Source: UBA1724 sp051884615
GTDB taxonomy: Bacteria; Verrucomicrobiota; Lentisphaeria; Oligosphaerales; Oligosphaeraceae
DNA length: 64,000 bases
Direction of reading: 5' to 3'
Assembly: GCA_051884615.1 (NCBI GenBank)
Contig: JBJEVT010000010.1
Span: 7,644-71,643 of the forward strand
Below are positions 53,074-62,500 of this stretch, piece after piece. The notes beneath the pieces were generated by a model. That model was not told the DNA's origin, did no database searches, and saw only the letters and a list, made by a program, of their open reading frames with translations. Numbering within the stretch: position 1 is the first letter of the stretch; each line of letters opens with the position of its first letter. The translations under genes were made by a program, and so were the position numbers.

Positions 53074-54010
53074 ATTTCTCCAGGAACTCCCCCATTCCGC
53101 CCTCCTGCTGCGCTCCCTGCTGGCCATGGCCCTGGCGGCGGTCTGCTGCGGCGTGGTGGGATGCTATGTGGTGCTGAAACGGGACAGCTACGCGGTGGGC
53201 GCCGTGAGCCACTCTCTCCTGGGGGGCGTGGGCGCCGTGCTCTATCTCCAGGGGCTCTTCCCTGCCCTGGAGGAGCGCCTGCCCTGGCTCACCCCCTGGA
53301 TGGGCGGCCTGGCGGCGGGGGTGGCGGTGGCGATCCTTATCACTCTCCTGACCACCCGCTGGAATTTCCGCATGGACACGGTGCTTTCCGCTCTGTGGGC
53401 GCTGGGCATGGCGCTGGGCGTCTCCTTCGTCAACGCCCGCCCGGGCTACGGCACGGAGCTCACCAGCTACCTCTTCGGGAGCATCCTCATCATCTCCCGC
53501 CAGGATCTCTGGATCATCGCCGCCCTGGACGGCATCGTGCTGCTGATGGCGCTGCTGTGGCATTCCCGCTTCGTGGCCCTGGCTTTCCATGATGAACTCC
53601 TGACCCTGCGGGGGCTCTCCCGGGGCAGGGTGCAGCTGGCGTTCCAGCTGATGGTGGCCATGACGGTGGTGGTGCTCTCCCAGCTGGTGGGCACGGTGCT
53701 GTGCATGGCGTTGCTGATTCTGCCGGTGGCGGCCACCTCCCTGGTCTTCCGCCGTATTCCCGTGATCATGGCGGTCTCCGGAGTCCTGTGCTTCCTGTGC
53801 GCCCTGGGGGGCGTGGGCGTCTCCTACGGGGCGGGACCGGGAAGTCTTCTGCGCTCCCCCGGTGCCGTGATCGTGGAGCTGGCGGGGCTGGCCTATCTGC
53901 TTTTCTGGCTCCTCTCCCGGCTCCTGGCCTTCCTGGAGCAACGTCATCAACCCGGCGAAGAGGAGGACGACGCAGACACCTCCCCCGCCCAGAACGAGGA
54001 CGCACGATGA
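53066..54010 (+). CDS. znuB: Metal ABC transporter permease
   Basis: 314 residues with about eight to nine transmembrane helices. ABC-3 family signatures: CGVVGCYVVLKRDSYAVGAVSHSLLGG near the N-terminus, ELTSYLFGSILIIS, and LALLILPVAATSLVF-like text (MALLILPVAA). It forms the membrane channel for the ZnuA/ZnuC system. The acidic hydrophilic tail (GEEEDDADTSPAQNEDAR) is unusual. The stop overlaps the M24 peptidase start (ATGA at 54007-54010). Confidence 0.93.
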   Translation: MAEFLQELPHSALLLRSLLAMALAAVCCGVVGCYVVLKRDSYAVGAVSHSLLGGVGAVLYLQGLFPALEERLPWLTPWMGGLAAGVAVAILITLLTTRWNFRMDTVLSALWALGMALGVSFVNARPGYGTELTSYLFGSILIISRQDLWIIAALDGIVLLMALLWHSRFVALAFHDELLTLRGLSRGRVQLAFQLMVAMTVVVLSQLVGTVLCMALLILPVAATSLVFRRIPVIMAVSGVLCFLCALGGVGVSYGAGPGSLLRSPGAVIVELAGLAYLLFWLLSRLLAFLEQRHQPGEEEDDADTSPAQNEDAR

Positions 54011-55143
54011 ACAAACTGATTTACGCCAGCAGCGAACGGTGCGCGGATTTGTGGTATCTCTCGGGATTCAGCGCGCCGGATGATTTCCTCTATTTCCAGA
54101 CGGAGAAAGGCGCCGTGGTGGCGGTGAGCTGCCTGGAGCTGGGACGCGCCCAGAAACAGTGCCCGCCCTCGGTGACGGTGGCGGACATCCAGCATCTGGA
54201 GGACTTCTTCGGCCTGGAGAAGAAGGAGACCTCCGGGGAACACTGGTTCCTCCGGATGATCCGGCTGGTGTGCCGGGGCACCGGGGTCTGGGAATGGACC
54301 GTCCCCTCCACCTTCCCCCTGGAATACGGGGATCTGCTCCGCAACGCGGGCATTCAGGTGACCCCCTGCGCCTCCCTGGCCCCGGAACGCCGCGTCAAAA
54401 GCCCGGAGGAGGTGGAGAAGGTCCGCCGGGGAGAGCAGCTGGCGGAGGCGGGATTGGCACAGGCGGACGGAATGTTGCGCCAGGCCACCGTGGACCGGGA
54501 GGGATTCCTGGTTCTGGGCGGCCATCGCCTGACTGCCGAGGAATTGCGGGGCGAGGTGGATGCCGCCATCGCCCGCCAGGGCGGCCTCGCCCAGGGCACC
54601 ATCACGGCACCCGGCGTCCAGGGCGCGGATCCCCATCAGGCGGGAACCGGCCCCCTGAAGGCCAATGAACCCATCGTCATGGACATCTTCCCCCGGGACC
54701 AGCGGACGGGGTATTTCGGGGATCTCACCCGCACCCGGGTGAAGGGAAAGGCCGCCCCCCTGGTGCGGAAGGCCTACGAGACTGTCCTCGCCGCCCAGGA
54801 AAAGGCCCTCCAAAGCCTGCGCCCCGGCGTCACCGGAGCGGAAATCCACAATATGGTGGCGGATTATTTCACCCGGGAGGGCTTCCCCACGGAACGGGAC
54901 CCCGAGACCGGACTCTACCGGGGGTTCTTCCACGGACTGGGACACTCCGTGGGCCTGGAAATCCACGAACGGCCCAATCTCGCCTCCCACGACTCCACGA
55001 CCCTGGAGCCGGGACATGTGGTGACGGTGGAGCCGGGACTCTATGACCCCGCCTGGGGCGGCATCCGCATCGAGGACACGGTGGCGATCACCGCCACCGG
55101 AGTGGACAACCTCGCCACCGCCTCCAAAGAATTGGAATTGTAG
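54007..55143 (+). CDS. M24 family metallopeptidase (Xaa-Pro aminopeptidase-like)
   Basis: 378 residues; the ATG overlaps the znuB stop. The N-terminal creatinase-like domain is followed by the pita-bread catalytic domain with all five dimetal ligands: D226 (VMDIFPR), D239 (GYFGDLTRT), H313 (GLGHSVGLEIHE), E342 (VTVEPGLY) and E356 (IRIEDTV). Family members remove N-terminal residues before proline, using Mn, Zn or Co. Coupling to the zinc importer genes may reflect metal supply (inference). Confidence 0.9.
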   Translation: MNKLIYASSERCADLWYLSGFSAPDDFLYFQTEKGAVVAVSCLELGRAQKQCPPSVTVADIQHLEDFFGLEKKETSGEHWFLRMIRLVCRGTGVWEWTVPSTFPLEYGDLLRNAGIQVTPCASLAPERRVKSPEEVEKVRRGEQLAEAGLAQADGMLRQATVDREGFLVLGGHRLTAEELRGEVDAAIARQGGLAQGTITAPGVQGADPHQAGTGPLKANEPIVMDIFPRDQRTGYFGDLTRTRVKGKAAPLVRKAYETVLAAQEKALQSLRPGVTGAEIHNMVADYFTREGFPTERDPETGLYRGFFHGLGHSVGLEIHERPNLASHDSTTLEPGHVVTVEPGLYDPAWGGIRIEDTVAITATGVDNLATASKELEL

Positions 55144-55193
55144 ACGCCCCCGCCTTCTTTATTTTCAAGAGGTAAACTCCCCCCCGGAGCCAC

Positions 55194-55238
55194 CTGGATT
55201 CCCTGGATGCCCCAGCCCCTCCAGCCCGTCTAGAACCT
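55194..55238. repeat. 9-bp periodic CTGG/CCAG/CTAG repeat, five units
   Basis: Consecutive 9-mers CTGGATTCC, CTGGATGCC, CCAGCCCCT, CCAGCCCGT and CTAGAACCT between the convergent M24 peptidase and PhoR-like genes. The tetramer phase is exact every 9 bp. Related to the arrays at 23671 and 59530. Confidence 0.6.
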
Positions 55239-55246
55239 CTCGATTT

Positions 55247-56701
55247 CTATTCCATGGATTCCTTTCTTGCCAAAGGAAGGACCATGCGGAAGGTGGTGCC
55301 TCCTCCCGGGGTTTCGTCGATTTCCACGGTGCCCTGGTGGAGCTGGGCGATATGTTTCACGATGGCCAGTCCCAGTCCGGTGCCGCCCAGGGAGCGGGAG
55401 CGTTCCTTGCTGACGCGGTAGAAGCGCTCGAAGATTCTGGGCCAGTGTTCCCTGGGGATTCCGCAGCCGTGGTCGATGCAGGCCAGCCTCGCCTGGTCTC
55501 CCGTCTGGGATGCGGTGATGGTGACGCTTTGGCTGCCGCTGTATTTCAAGGCGTTGTGGAGGAGGTTTCCGATGGCCTGGGAGAGGAGCTGGGAGTCTCC
55601 CAGAATCTGGAGGCGTTCGGGCACTTCCAGGGAGAGGTGGCACCCCTGCCGGGTCGCCTCCTCCCGACATTCCTCCAGGGCCTCCTGCGCCACCTCCCGG
55701 AGGGAGACGGGAAGGAAGTCCCGCCGCTGTTCCTGCTGGCGGTGCTCCAGGGAGGAGAGCGCCAGGATGTCCTGGACCAGCCGGTTCAGGCGCTGGGCCT
55801 GGGCGCACATGAGATTCACCAGGCGGTCGAAGTTCTCCCGGGGCAGATCCGGGCTTTCCTGGAGGGTCTCCGCCGCCACGATGATGGAGGTGAGGGGAGT
55901 CTTGATCTCGTGGGAGACGTTGGAGATGAAATCCTTGCGGAACTCCTCCATCTGCTGCATCTCCCGCAGCTGGATCCGCAACTGCTCCGTCATCTCCTGG
56001 ACATTCTTGGCGATGCGCCGGACGATGCCCTTGTCCGGCACCGGAATGGGAGTGTCCAGGCAGCCGGAGGCGATGCCGTCCATGCTTTCCTGGAGCTTTC
56101 GGAGGGGATGGTAGAGGCGGCGCAGGACGTAGATGGTCAGGAAGGTGACGGCGGCGGCGCCCAGCGCCACCGTGCCCCAGAAGATGCGCCGGGCAAGATG
56201 GACCAGGCGGGCGGTGCGGTCCGTGCTGACGGCGGTGCGCAGGACATAGGTCTCGCCCCCCGGAATCTGGAGACGGGTGGCGTAATAGGTCATCCAGATG
56301 CCCGTGCTCTCGCTCTTCCGGGTGACCAGCTCCGGTTCGCCCTGGAGGGCGCGCTGGACCTCCTCCCGGAGGAGATGGTTGTCCAGCGCCTCGGCGTCGT
56401 GGCGGGTGGAGTCCGCCACCACGGTGCCGTCCTCCCGGATCAAGGTGAGGCGAAGGGAGTCCCGGGTGAAGGTGTCGCAGATGGTGCGGGCGTCCTGGAG
56501 CCGCTGTTCCGCCAGGAGGGGGGTCATCAGGCTGCGGAGCAGTTCGCTTTCCTCCTGGATGCTGGAGAGGGTCTCCTGGCGGATGCCCTGCTGGAAGGCT
56601 GCCATCTGCCAATAGAGGAGTCCTCCGAAGAAAAGGAGGATGCCCAGCACCAGGGCGGGCAGGGCGAAGAGCCGAATGTCCCCATCCTTGCGCCGGTTCA
56701 T
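55247..56701 (-). CDS. phoR: Sensor histidine kinase, PhoR-like
   Basis: 484 residues. Two transmembrane helices (about 11-31 and 173-193) enclose a periplasmic domain of about 140 residues, followed by HAMP, HisKA with H264 (NVSHEIKTPLTS), and HATPase motifs NLLHNALKY, DHGCGIP and GGTGLGLAIV. The ATG overlaps the response-regulator stop (56698-56701). With the phosphate cotransporter upstream, phosphate sensing is the likeliest role, though the extracellular domain differs from the short PhoR of E. coli, so another envelope cue is possible. Confidence 0.85.
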   Translation of the reverse strand: MNRRKDGDIRLFALPALVLGILLFFGGLLYWQMAAFQQGIRQETLSSIQEESELLRSLMTPLLAEQRLQDARTICDTFTRDSLRLTLIREDGTVVADSTRHDAEALDNHLLREEVQRALQGEPELVTRKSESTGIWMTYYATRLQIPGGETYVLRTAVSTDRTARLVHLARRIFWGTVALGAAAVTFLTIYVLRRLYHPLRKLQESMDGIASGCLDTPIPVPDKGIVRRIAKNVQEMTEQLRIQLREMQQMEEFRKDFISNVSHEIKTPLTSIIVAAETLQESPDLPRENFDRLVNLMCAQAQRLNRLVQDILALSSLEHRQQEQRRDFLPVSLREVAQEALEECREEATRQGCHLSLEVPERLQILGDSQLLSQAIGNLLHNALKYSGSQSVTITASQTGDQARLACIDHGCGIPREHWPRIFERFYRVSKERSRSLGGTGLGLAIVKHIAQLHQGTVEIDETPGGGTTFRMVLPLARKESME

Positions 56702-57399
56702 GGGGTCTCCAGGTTCTTCAGGCGGTATCCCACGCCGCGGACGGTCTCGATGGGATTGCCCATGGAGCCCAGCTTCCGGCGAAGATTCACCATCTGCACG
56801 TCAATGGAACGCTCGGTGACGGGATAGTTGCCGCCCTTGGTCTGGGCGACGATCTGGGTGCGGGTGAAGACCCGCCCCGGGTGGGCCAGCAGCAGGTGGA
56901 GGAGCGTGAATTCCCCGGCGGTGACCTCCAGGGGCGCGCCGTCCAGGGTGGCGAGATGCTGGCGGCAGTCCAGCTTCAGGGGCCCGTATTCGTAGACGTC
57001 CTGCTCCCCCTGCTCCTCCCGGCTGCGGAGCTGGGTGCGGATGCGGGCGAGGAGCACCTTCCGGTTGAAGGGCTTGGTGACGTAGTCGCTGGCTCCCATG
57101 TCCAATCCCCGGATGATGTCCGCCTCCGTGCTCTTGGCGGTGAGCATGATGATGGGGACATGGCGGGTGTCGGGGGAGGATTTGACCATCTGGCAGATGG
57201 TCAGTCCGTCCACCTCGGGGAGCATGAGATCCAGGAGGATCAGGTCGGGATGGCACTTCCGGATCTGGGCGAGGCCCTCCGCGCCGTCGGCGGCGGTGTA
57301 GATCTGGGAGTATCCGTCGGCGACCAGGGTCATGGAGAGCAGCTCCCGGATGGATTCGTCATCTTCGATGATGAGGAGTCGGGGTGTCTTCATTGGCAT
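56698..57399 (-). CDS. phoB: OmpR/PhoB family response regulator
   Basis: 233 residues (starts at residues 1 and 3 are both ATG). The receiver domain has acidic pocket E12-D13-D14 and phospho-acceptor D57 (LILLDLMLPEVDG), then the conserved Lys in TKPFNRK. The C-terminal winged helix carries VTAGEFTLLHLLLAHPG and ERSIDVQMVNLRRKLG, typical PhoB/OmpR recognition-helix text. Co-transcribed between the Na/phosphate cotransporter (24 bp upstream) and the histidine kinase (4-bp overlap). A direct-repeat element upstream of the first gene could be its target. Confidence 0.88.
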   Translation of the reverse strand: MPMKTPRLLIIEDDESIRELLSMTLVADGYSQIYTAADGAEGLAQIRKCHPDLILLDLMLPEVDGLTICQMVKSSPDTRHVPIIMLTAKSTEADIIRGLDMGASDYVTKPFNRKVLLARIRTQLRSREEQGEQDVYEYGPLKLDCRQHLATLDGAPLEVTAGEFTLLHLLLAHPGRVFTRTQIVAQTKGGNYPVTERSIDVQMVNLRRKLGSMGNPIETVRGVGYRLKNLETP

Positions 57400-57423
57400 G
57401 GCGTGCGTCGTCGCGGGGCGGTG

Positions 57424-59142
57424 TCAGGCGGGGGAGAGTTCCCGGGTGACATCGCCGGGGAGGGGGGAGGCGGGGATGGGCCTGACGTAGAATTGTCCTG
57501 CCCGGTCGGTGATGTTGGAGAGATGCCGGAGGAGTTTCCGCATTTCGGTGAGGAGCTCCAGGAAGGCCATGCCCACCTCCGGATGGCAGGTGCCTTTGGC
57601 GATGCGGGCCATGTGCTCCTGCTCCGAGGCGGTGAAATGCTCGTGGAGTCGGCTCCGGGCCATGATGGCAAGCTGGATCTTCTCCGGACGGTTGTCCTCC
57701 AGCAGGGACACCACCCGCTGGACATGCTCCTCCCACTCCTGCAGGAGCAGGTCGTATTCCCGGGCGGCGGCGTCGCTGAAGCGAATCCCCTTGTCCTGGA
57801 TGTGGTGCATGATGTCCTGGATGCGGCTGGCGTGGTCGCCGATGCGCTCGGCGTCGTTGGAGCAGTGGAGCAGGAGGGGGACCATCTCCGCCTGGGCGGG
57901 GGTGAGCTCCTTCTGCATCATCTGGGCGAGATACTCGGCGATGTCGGCCTGCCGGTGGTCCACGTCCTCCTCCCGCTCGGAGAGCTGGCGAAGGATTTTC
58001 CGGTTCTGCTCGTCGTTGTGTCCGTAGATCCGGAGGGCGGCGTCGGCCATGGCGCAGGCGTTCTTCAGCATGGAGCGCAAGGCGGCGGTGGTCTGGGTGA
58101 GGGCGATGGCCGGGTTCTGGAGCAGATGGGGTTCCAGACGACGGTATTGGATTTCGTCGGCTTTGGCGGGGAGGATGGCTTCGCAGAGGCGCGCCAGCAT
58201 GGGGATGAAGGGGATGAGGATCAGGGTGGTGGCCAGATTGAAGAGGGTGTGGGCGTTGGCGATTTGCCGGGGGAGGGGAGCCCCGCCGCAGAGCTTCTCC
58301 AGGCACAGGAAGAAGAGGGGTTCTCCGTGGATGACGATGTAGAAGCTGGCGAAGGTCAGGGCGACGCCGATGAGGTTGAAGAGGGTGTGGGCAAGGGCGG
58401 CCTGCTTGGCCACCCGGTTCGCCGGGATGGCGGCCAGCTGGGCGGTGATGGTGGTGCCGATGTTGGAGCCCATCACCAGGGCCACGGCGGTGTGCAGGTC
58501 AATCATCCCGTTGGAGGCAAGGATGATGATCACTCCGCTGGCTGCGGAGCTGCTCTGGATGACGAAGGTGGCGGCCATGCCCACCGCAATGGCGCCCAGC
58601 GCAGCTCCCGGCGGGATAAAGCCGTTCTCCGGAGGGCAGGAGAAGTATTGAAAGGCGTTCATGAAGGAGGGCAGCTTGCTCAGCCCCTTCAATTCCCCGC
58701 TCATCATGTTCAGCCCCAGGAAGAGAAAGCCGAAGCCCATGATGGTCAGCCCCCAGAAGGAGAGGGAACGCTTCTTCTGCAGCCACAGCACCATCCCCAG
58801 GAACAGGGCGGGCATCACCAGCCACTGGATGTTGAAGGCCACCAGCTGGGCGGTGATGGTGGTGCCGATGTTGGCTCCGAATATAATGCCGATGGATTGC
58901 ACCAGGGTGAGAAGACCGGCGTTGACAAAGCCGATGACCATCACCGTGCTGGCGCTGGAGGACTGGATGACGGAGGTCACCACCGCCCCGGAAAGAATGG
59001 CGACAAAACGGTTTGCGGAAAAAACCTTGAGGATGGAGCGCATCCGGTCCCCCGCGGAATGGTGGAGACCGTCGCTCATGAGTTTCATGCCATACATGAA
59101 GATGGCAAGCCCGCCGAATACGTGTAACAGGGGAATGATCAT
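57424..59142 (-). CDS. Na+/phosphate cotransporter (NptA/PNaS family) with C-terminal PhoU-like domain
   Basis: 572 residues. Two inverted membrane repeats carry the family signature QSSSA (SVIQSSSASTV and FVIQSSSAASG) and paired GANIGTTITAQL / GSNIGTTITAQL blocks. The C-terminal 220 residues are helical and PhoU-like (LLLHCSNDAERIGDHASRIQD, with the E-R-I-x-D-x-x motif). It moves inorganic phosphate with sodium, probably regulated by the PhoU part. First gene of the phosphate operon, with a 443-bp gene-free region upstream. Confidence 0.92.
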   Translation of the reverse strand: MIIPLLHVFGGLAIFMYGMKLMSDGLHHSAGDRMRSILKVFSANRFVAILSGAVVTSVIQSSSASTVMVIGFVNAGLLTLVQSIGIIFGANIGTTITAQLVAFNIQWLVMPALFLGMVLWLQKKRSLSFWGLTIMGFGFLFLGLNMMSGELKGLSKLPSFMNAFQYFSCPPENGFIPPGAALGAIAVGMAATFVIQSSSAASGVIIILASNGMIDLHTAVALVMGSNIGTTITAQLAAIPANRVAKQAALAHTLFNLIGVALTFASFYIVIHGEPLFFLCLEKLCGGAPLPRQIANAHTLFNLATTLILIPFIPMLARLCEAILPAKADEIQYRRLEPHLLQNPAIALTQTTAALRSMLKNACAMADAALRIYGHNDEQNRKILRQLSEREEDVDHRQADIAEYLAQMMQKELTPAQAEMVPLLLHCSNDAERIGDHASRIQDIMHHIQDKGIRFSDAAAREYDLLLQEWEEHVQRVVSLLEDNRPEKIQLAIMARSRLHEHFTASEQEHMARIAKGTCHPEVGMAFLELLTEMRKLLRHLSNITDRAGQFYVRPIPASPLPGDVTRELSPA

Positions 59143-59240
59143 ATCTCGTTGGTCGTTACCGGGGGATTCGTGCCTGACGACAAGGACGGAGCCTTGTCAC
59201 GGCGCTTACCGTAAGACAGACGAGATGGGCGGCGAGAGCC

Positions 59241-59256
59241 CTAACAAAAAACTAAC
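59241..59256 (-). promoter_or_regulatory. Candidate PhoB-type direct-repeat box upstream of nptA-phoB-phoR
   Basis: On the minus strand GTTAG occurs twice with exactly 11 bp between starts (GTTAGTTTTTTGTTAG), the spacing and T-rich core expected for an OmpR/PhoB-family dimer site. It lies about 100 bp before the nptA start codon. The half-site differs from the E. coli TGTCA consensus. Confidence 0.4.
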
Positions 59257-59297
59257 GGAACCTCCTCCCCCCCCTGGGCTGGGGATGCCCTATGGAC

Positions 59298-59361
59298 GCT
59301 GCCGCTTTAACACAGATCACACAGAGGACGCTGCCGCTTCAACACAGAGCACACGGAGGCT
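59298..59361 (+). repeat. Two tandem 32-bp 'GCTGCCGCTTTAACACAGA' units
   Basis: Units 59298-59329 and 59330-59361 differ at only a few positions (both start GCTGCCGCTT and contain AACACAGA and CACAGAGG/CACGGAGG). A related, interrupted copy lies at 23591-23650. Similar 'CACAGAGG' intergenic repeats are widespread in several bacterial groups. Confidence 0.75.
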
Positions 59362-59377
59362 GAAGACGGGGCGTTCC

Positions 59378-59397
59378 GGCATCCGGGGCCGGATGCC
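59378..59397. terminator. Perfect GC-rich dyad, possible terminator
   Basis: GGCATCCGG and CCGGATGCC separated by GG form a near-continuous palindrome followed on the plus strand by TTGTTGTT. It may fold as a 7-bp stem with a 6-nt loop. No plus-strand gene precedes it closely, so its role is unclear. Confidence 0.35.
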
Positions 59398-59529
59398 TTG
59401 TTGTTCCCGGTGTCGCCACGGGAGAGAGAAAGCTCCTGGCGGAGCCCCCTCTCCCCATGGCGCCCCCAGGACCCACTTCCCCTGGCGGGATACCCCGCCC
59501 AGGCACGCCCCCCCCGAGATCAATTCTCC

Positions 59530-59565
59530 TAGATAGCCTAGGTCATCTAGGGCATCTAGCCCCCC
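59530..59565. repeat. 9-bp periodic CTAG repeat, four units
   Basis: CTAG recurs at 59530, 59539, 59548 and 59557, exactly every 9 bp (units CTAGATAGC, CTAGGTCAT, CTAGGGCAT, CTAGCCCCC), and ends in a C6G5 run. On the minus strand the units read close to CTAGATGCC. It lies just downstream of the GH42-like gene stop. Confidence 0.7.
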
Positions 59566-59585
59566 GGGGGTGCTGCCACCCCTGG

Positions 59586-62500
59586 TTATGGCAGGACGAG
59601 GAAGAGAGCGGAGGAGCCCTTTTCGGCGTTGTAGAAGATGCTGCCGTCCTGGATGGGATATTCCTGCCCGGAGATCAGCTCCCGCGCCACGCCGGTGGCG
59701 GCGGGGGTGCGGAGGGTGCGCTCCCCCGCCTTGGGGAAATGGAATCCCATGACCGGCCCCGCCGCCCAGGTGATGTCGCCGGGGGTGTCGTTGTAGCAAT
59801 GGATGCCGGCGTCCATCGCCACCGCCCGCAGCCAGGAGGCGCGGAACCGGGGCAGGGAGGAGAAGAGCACCCGGCACCCGTTGACGGAGTTCTGCGCCAG
59901 GACGGGATTCCCCTGGTCGTCCCGGGCGAGGATTTCGCAGTCGCCCACAGGCCGGAAGACGGGGAAGAAGGTGACGGAGCCCGGGTAGTTCTTCTCCTGG
60001 GGGAATCCCAGGGCGGCCTCGCCTTCGGGGGTCAGGAAGGCGGTGGGCCTGGCGGTGTTCTCCTGGTCGATCCGGAAGGTCATGCCGGTGAGCCTCTCCA
60101 GGGTTTCCGTGGAGAAGTGGTCCTTGCGCACCACGTCGGCCCCCAGGGCGAAAATCACGGTGTTCCCGGGCACCAGGATGTTCTCCTGGATATAGTCCAC
60201 GTCCTCCGGGGAGAGGCGGTAGGGGGTCTCGAAGAACCAGAGCTTGTGGCCCAGGGGCACCTGGTCCAGGCGGGGAATGACGTAGTCGGCGAAAGCCACG
60301 CCGCTGCGGGGGAACTCCTCGTATTGGGCGGTGAGGGCGTGGTGGTTGACCGCGGAGTTGTAGGTGACGTGCTCCATGGCGTTCTCGGAGACCAGCACCG
60401 CCATGGACTGGGCGGGATCGTCCAGCACGGGCTCCGCCCGGACCACCTCCTGCTCGGCGCGGGACAGCCGGCCGACCAGCTGCCCCAGACGGGGATCCTT
60501 GAAGACCCAGCCCTGGCTGAAGTCATAGTAGCGCATCGCCACGCCGTGGGAGAGGCAGGCCGCCACCTCCCGGATCAGGACCGCCTTGGTCTCCGCCAGG
60601 GTGATGCATCCGCCCAGGCTCCGTCCCACGTCGCTGTGGATGGTCCGGATGTCGCTTTCCGTGACGAAGACCTTTCCGGCCTGCCGGATGGAGGCGTCGG
60701 GCACCATGAACCCGGCCGCGCCGCCGGGTCCCCGGTCGTTGTAGGTGGTGGGGGCGTGGTAGAGTTCCACTTCGGGGGCGGCAAGGGTCTTGGAGAGCGC
60801 CCAGTGTCCGCTGTGCTGGGCGAAGCGGGTGTGGGTGATGAGGTTGAGATAGCCGTAGTAGGCGCCGGCCAGGAGTTTGCCGTCGGTGGCGGTCTTGACG
60901 GTCCGGCAGAGATGGATGATGGCGTCAGCCACCACTTCCGCCATGCACCGGTTGTAGTCCATGACCATCTGGGTCTCTCCGGGCAGCCGCAGGAAAGCCG
61001 GGTTTCCGAAGTCCATGCGCTGGTCGGGCATGGGGAGGTTCTCCCGTTTCTCCAGGATTTCCTGGAAGCTGGAGAAGGAGGTGTTCCATGCCTGGTTGGC
61101 CTCCTCCACCGTGGCGTATTTCTTCTGGGCGAAGCGGACAAACGCCTCCCGGAAGGCGGGGCTGTAGTCCACGAACTCCCCTTCCTTCTGGCAGCCCCAG
61201 TACATCCATTCCCAGGTGATGCCGGCGCTGGGGAGGATCGCCACCACCCGGCGGCCGTAGGGCATCTCCCGGAGATGGTCCACCACCTGCCGGAGGATGC
61301 GGTCGCTGATGTCCAGCCACTGGGTGGATGCCAGGGAGGGGGAGTATTGCCGGACTTCGCTGTAGTTTCGCACGGTGTGGTCGCCGTCCGCGGTCTCGAT
61401 CAGGGTGCGGGGATCCTTCTGGAGGAGGGGGAGCATGGAGGGGTGGCGCATGGGATCCAGCCCCACGATGAGAACCAGGTGGAGCTCCGGATTCCGCAGC
61501 AGGGCGGTGGTGCATACGTTGTCCAGGTTGGAGAAAACGGGGTTCCCCTCCTCGTCCAGGGGGAGGCGCAGGTGCAGCCACAGCCCGGGAACCCCGTTGT
61601 CCGCCGCCCGCTGGATTTCCTGGTATTGGAGATCCCCTTCCACCATGTCAATGAGATATTGGGTCAGGGTGACCTTCTCCTGGCCGTTGATGAGGAGCTT
61701 GGGGACGCCGCGGGTCTCCACCAGCTGGACGGCGGGCAGGGGGTCCTGGTCGCTCTTCGGCCTCTGGGGGACCACCAGGGTGCGGTTGCCCTCCATGGCA
61801 ATCTCCCACTGGTTCAGGGTGGTCGCCAGCTGATAGGTGCCCGGGGGAAGGAAATCCAGGTTGATTCGGGTCTCGGGCAGGGGATATTCGGCGCGGCCCT
61901 CCAGGGCGCCCCGGGGAATCACGGTGGTGGCGGCAAGGAAGTTGCGGTCGCCCTCCCGGAGAACCAGGGAGAAATAGAGGTCCGTGTCCTGGGTGGTCTC
62001 CTCGCCCAGGCGAAGGACGGGGGCGGGTGTCCAGAGGCCATCCTCCGGCACGGTGGCGGGAAGGTCCAGGCCGGTGGCGACGAGACCCCTGGGGAGGGGC
62101 AGGAAGATGGAGCGGCTTCCCCAGGGGCTGCAGCCATTGGGGCCCAGCAGAAGCGGGGTGTCCCGGACCTCCAGGGTCTTCCATGCCCCCTTCTCCTCGC
62201 CAGGGGCGAGGGGACGCACCTTCCACTCCTGGTCCGTGACCAGAATGGTCCGGGAGCCTTCCCGGGGCACCAGGTGGAGTTCCCCCAGCAACCCGCCGGG
62301 GCCGTCCAGGTTGAGGACCTTGACCCGCAGGGTGTTCTCCCCCTTCCTCAGCAGGGACTTCACCGGGACGGCGTCAAACAGGCGCCATTCCTCGTTCAGG
62401 GAAAGGGGGAGGGGCGTGTCGTTCAGGAGGACCTCCTGGAGGACATTGTCCGCGGTCAGATAGAGAGTGGCCTCCTTCAGCGCCTCGGGCTCCTCCACGG

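Larger units (their letters stand above)
59143..59585. other. Gene-free region (443 bp) rich in repeats and dyads
   Basis: Contains the nptA leader (hairpin GACAAGG/CCTTGTC at 59179-59198 and the dyad CTTAC-C-GTAAG at 59205-59215), an 11-bp-spaced direct repeat (59241-59256), two 32-bp tandem repeat units, a perfect GC-rich dyad (59378-59397) and a four-unit 9-bp array with a C6G5 end. No credible gene. Confidence 0.6.
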
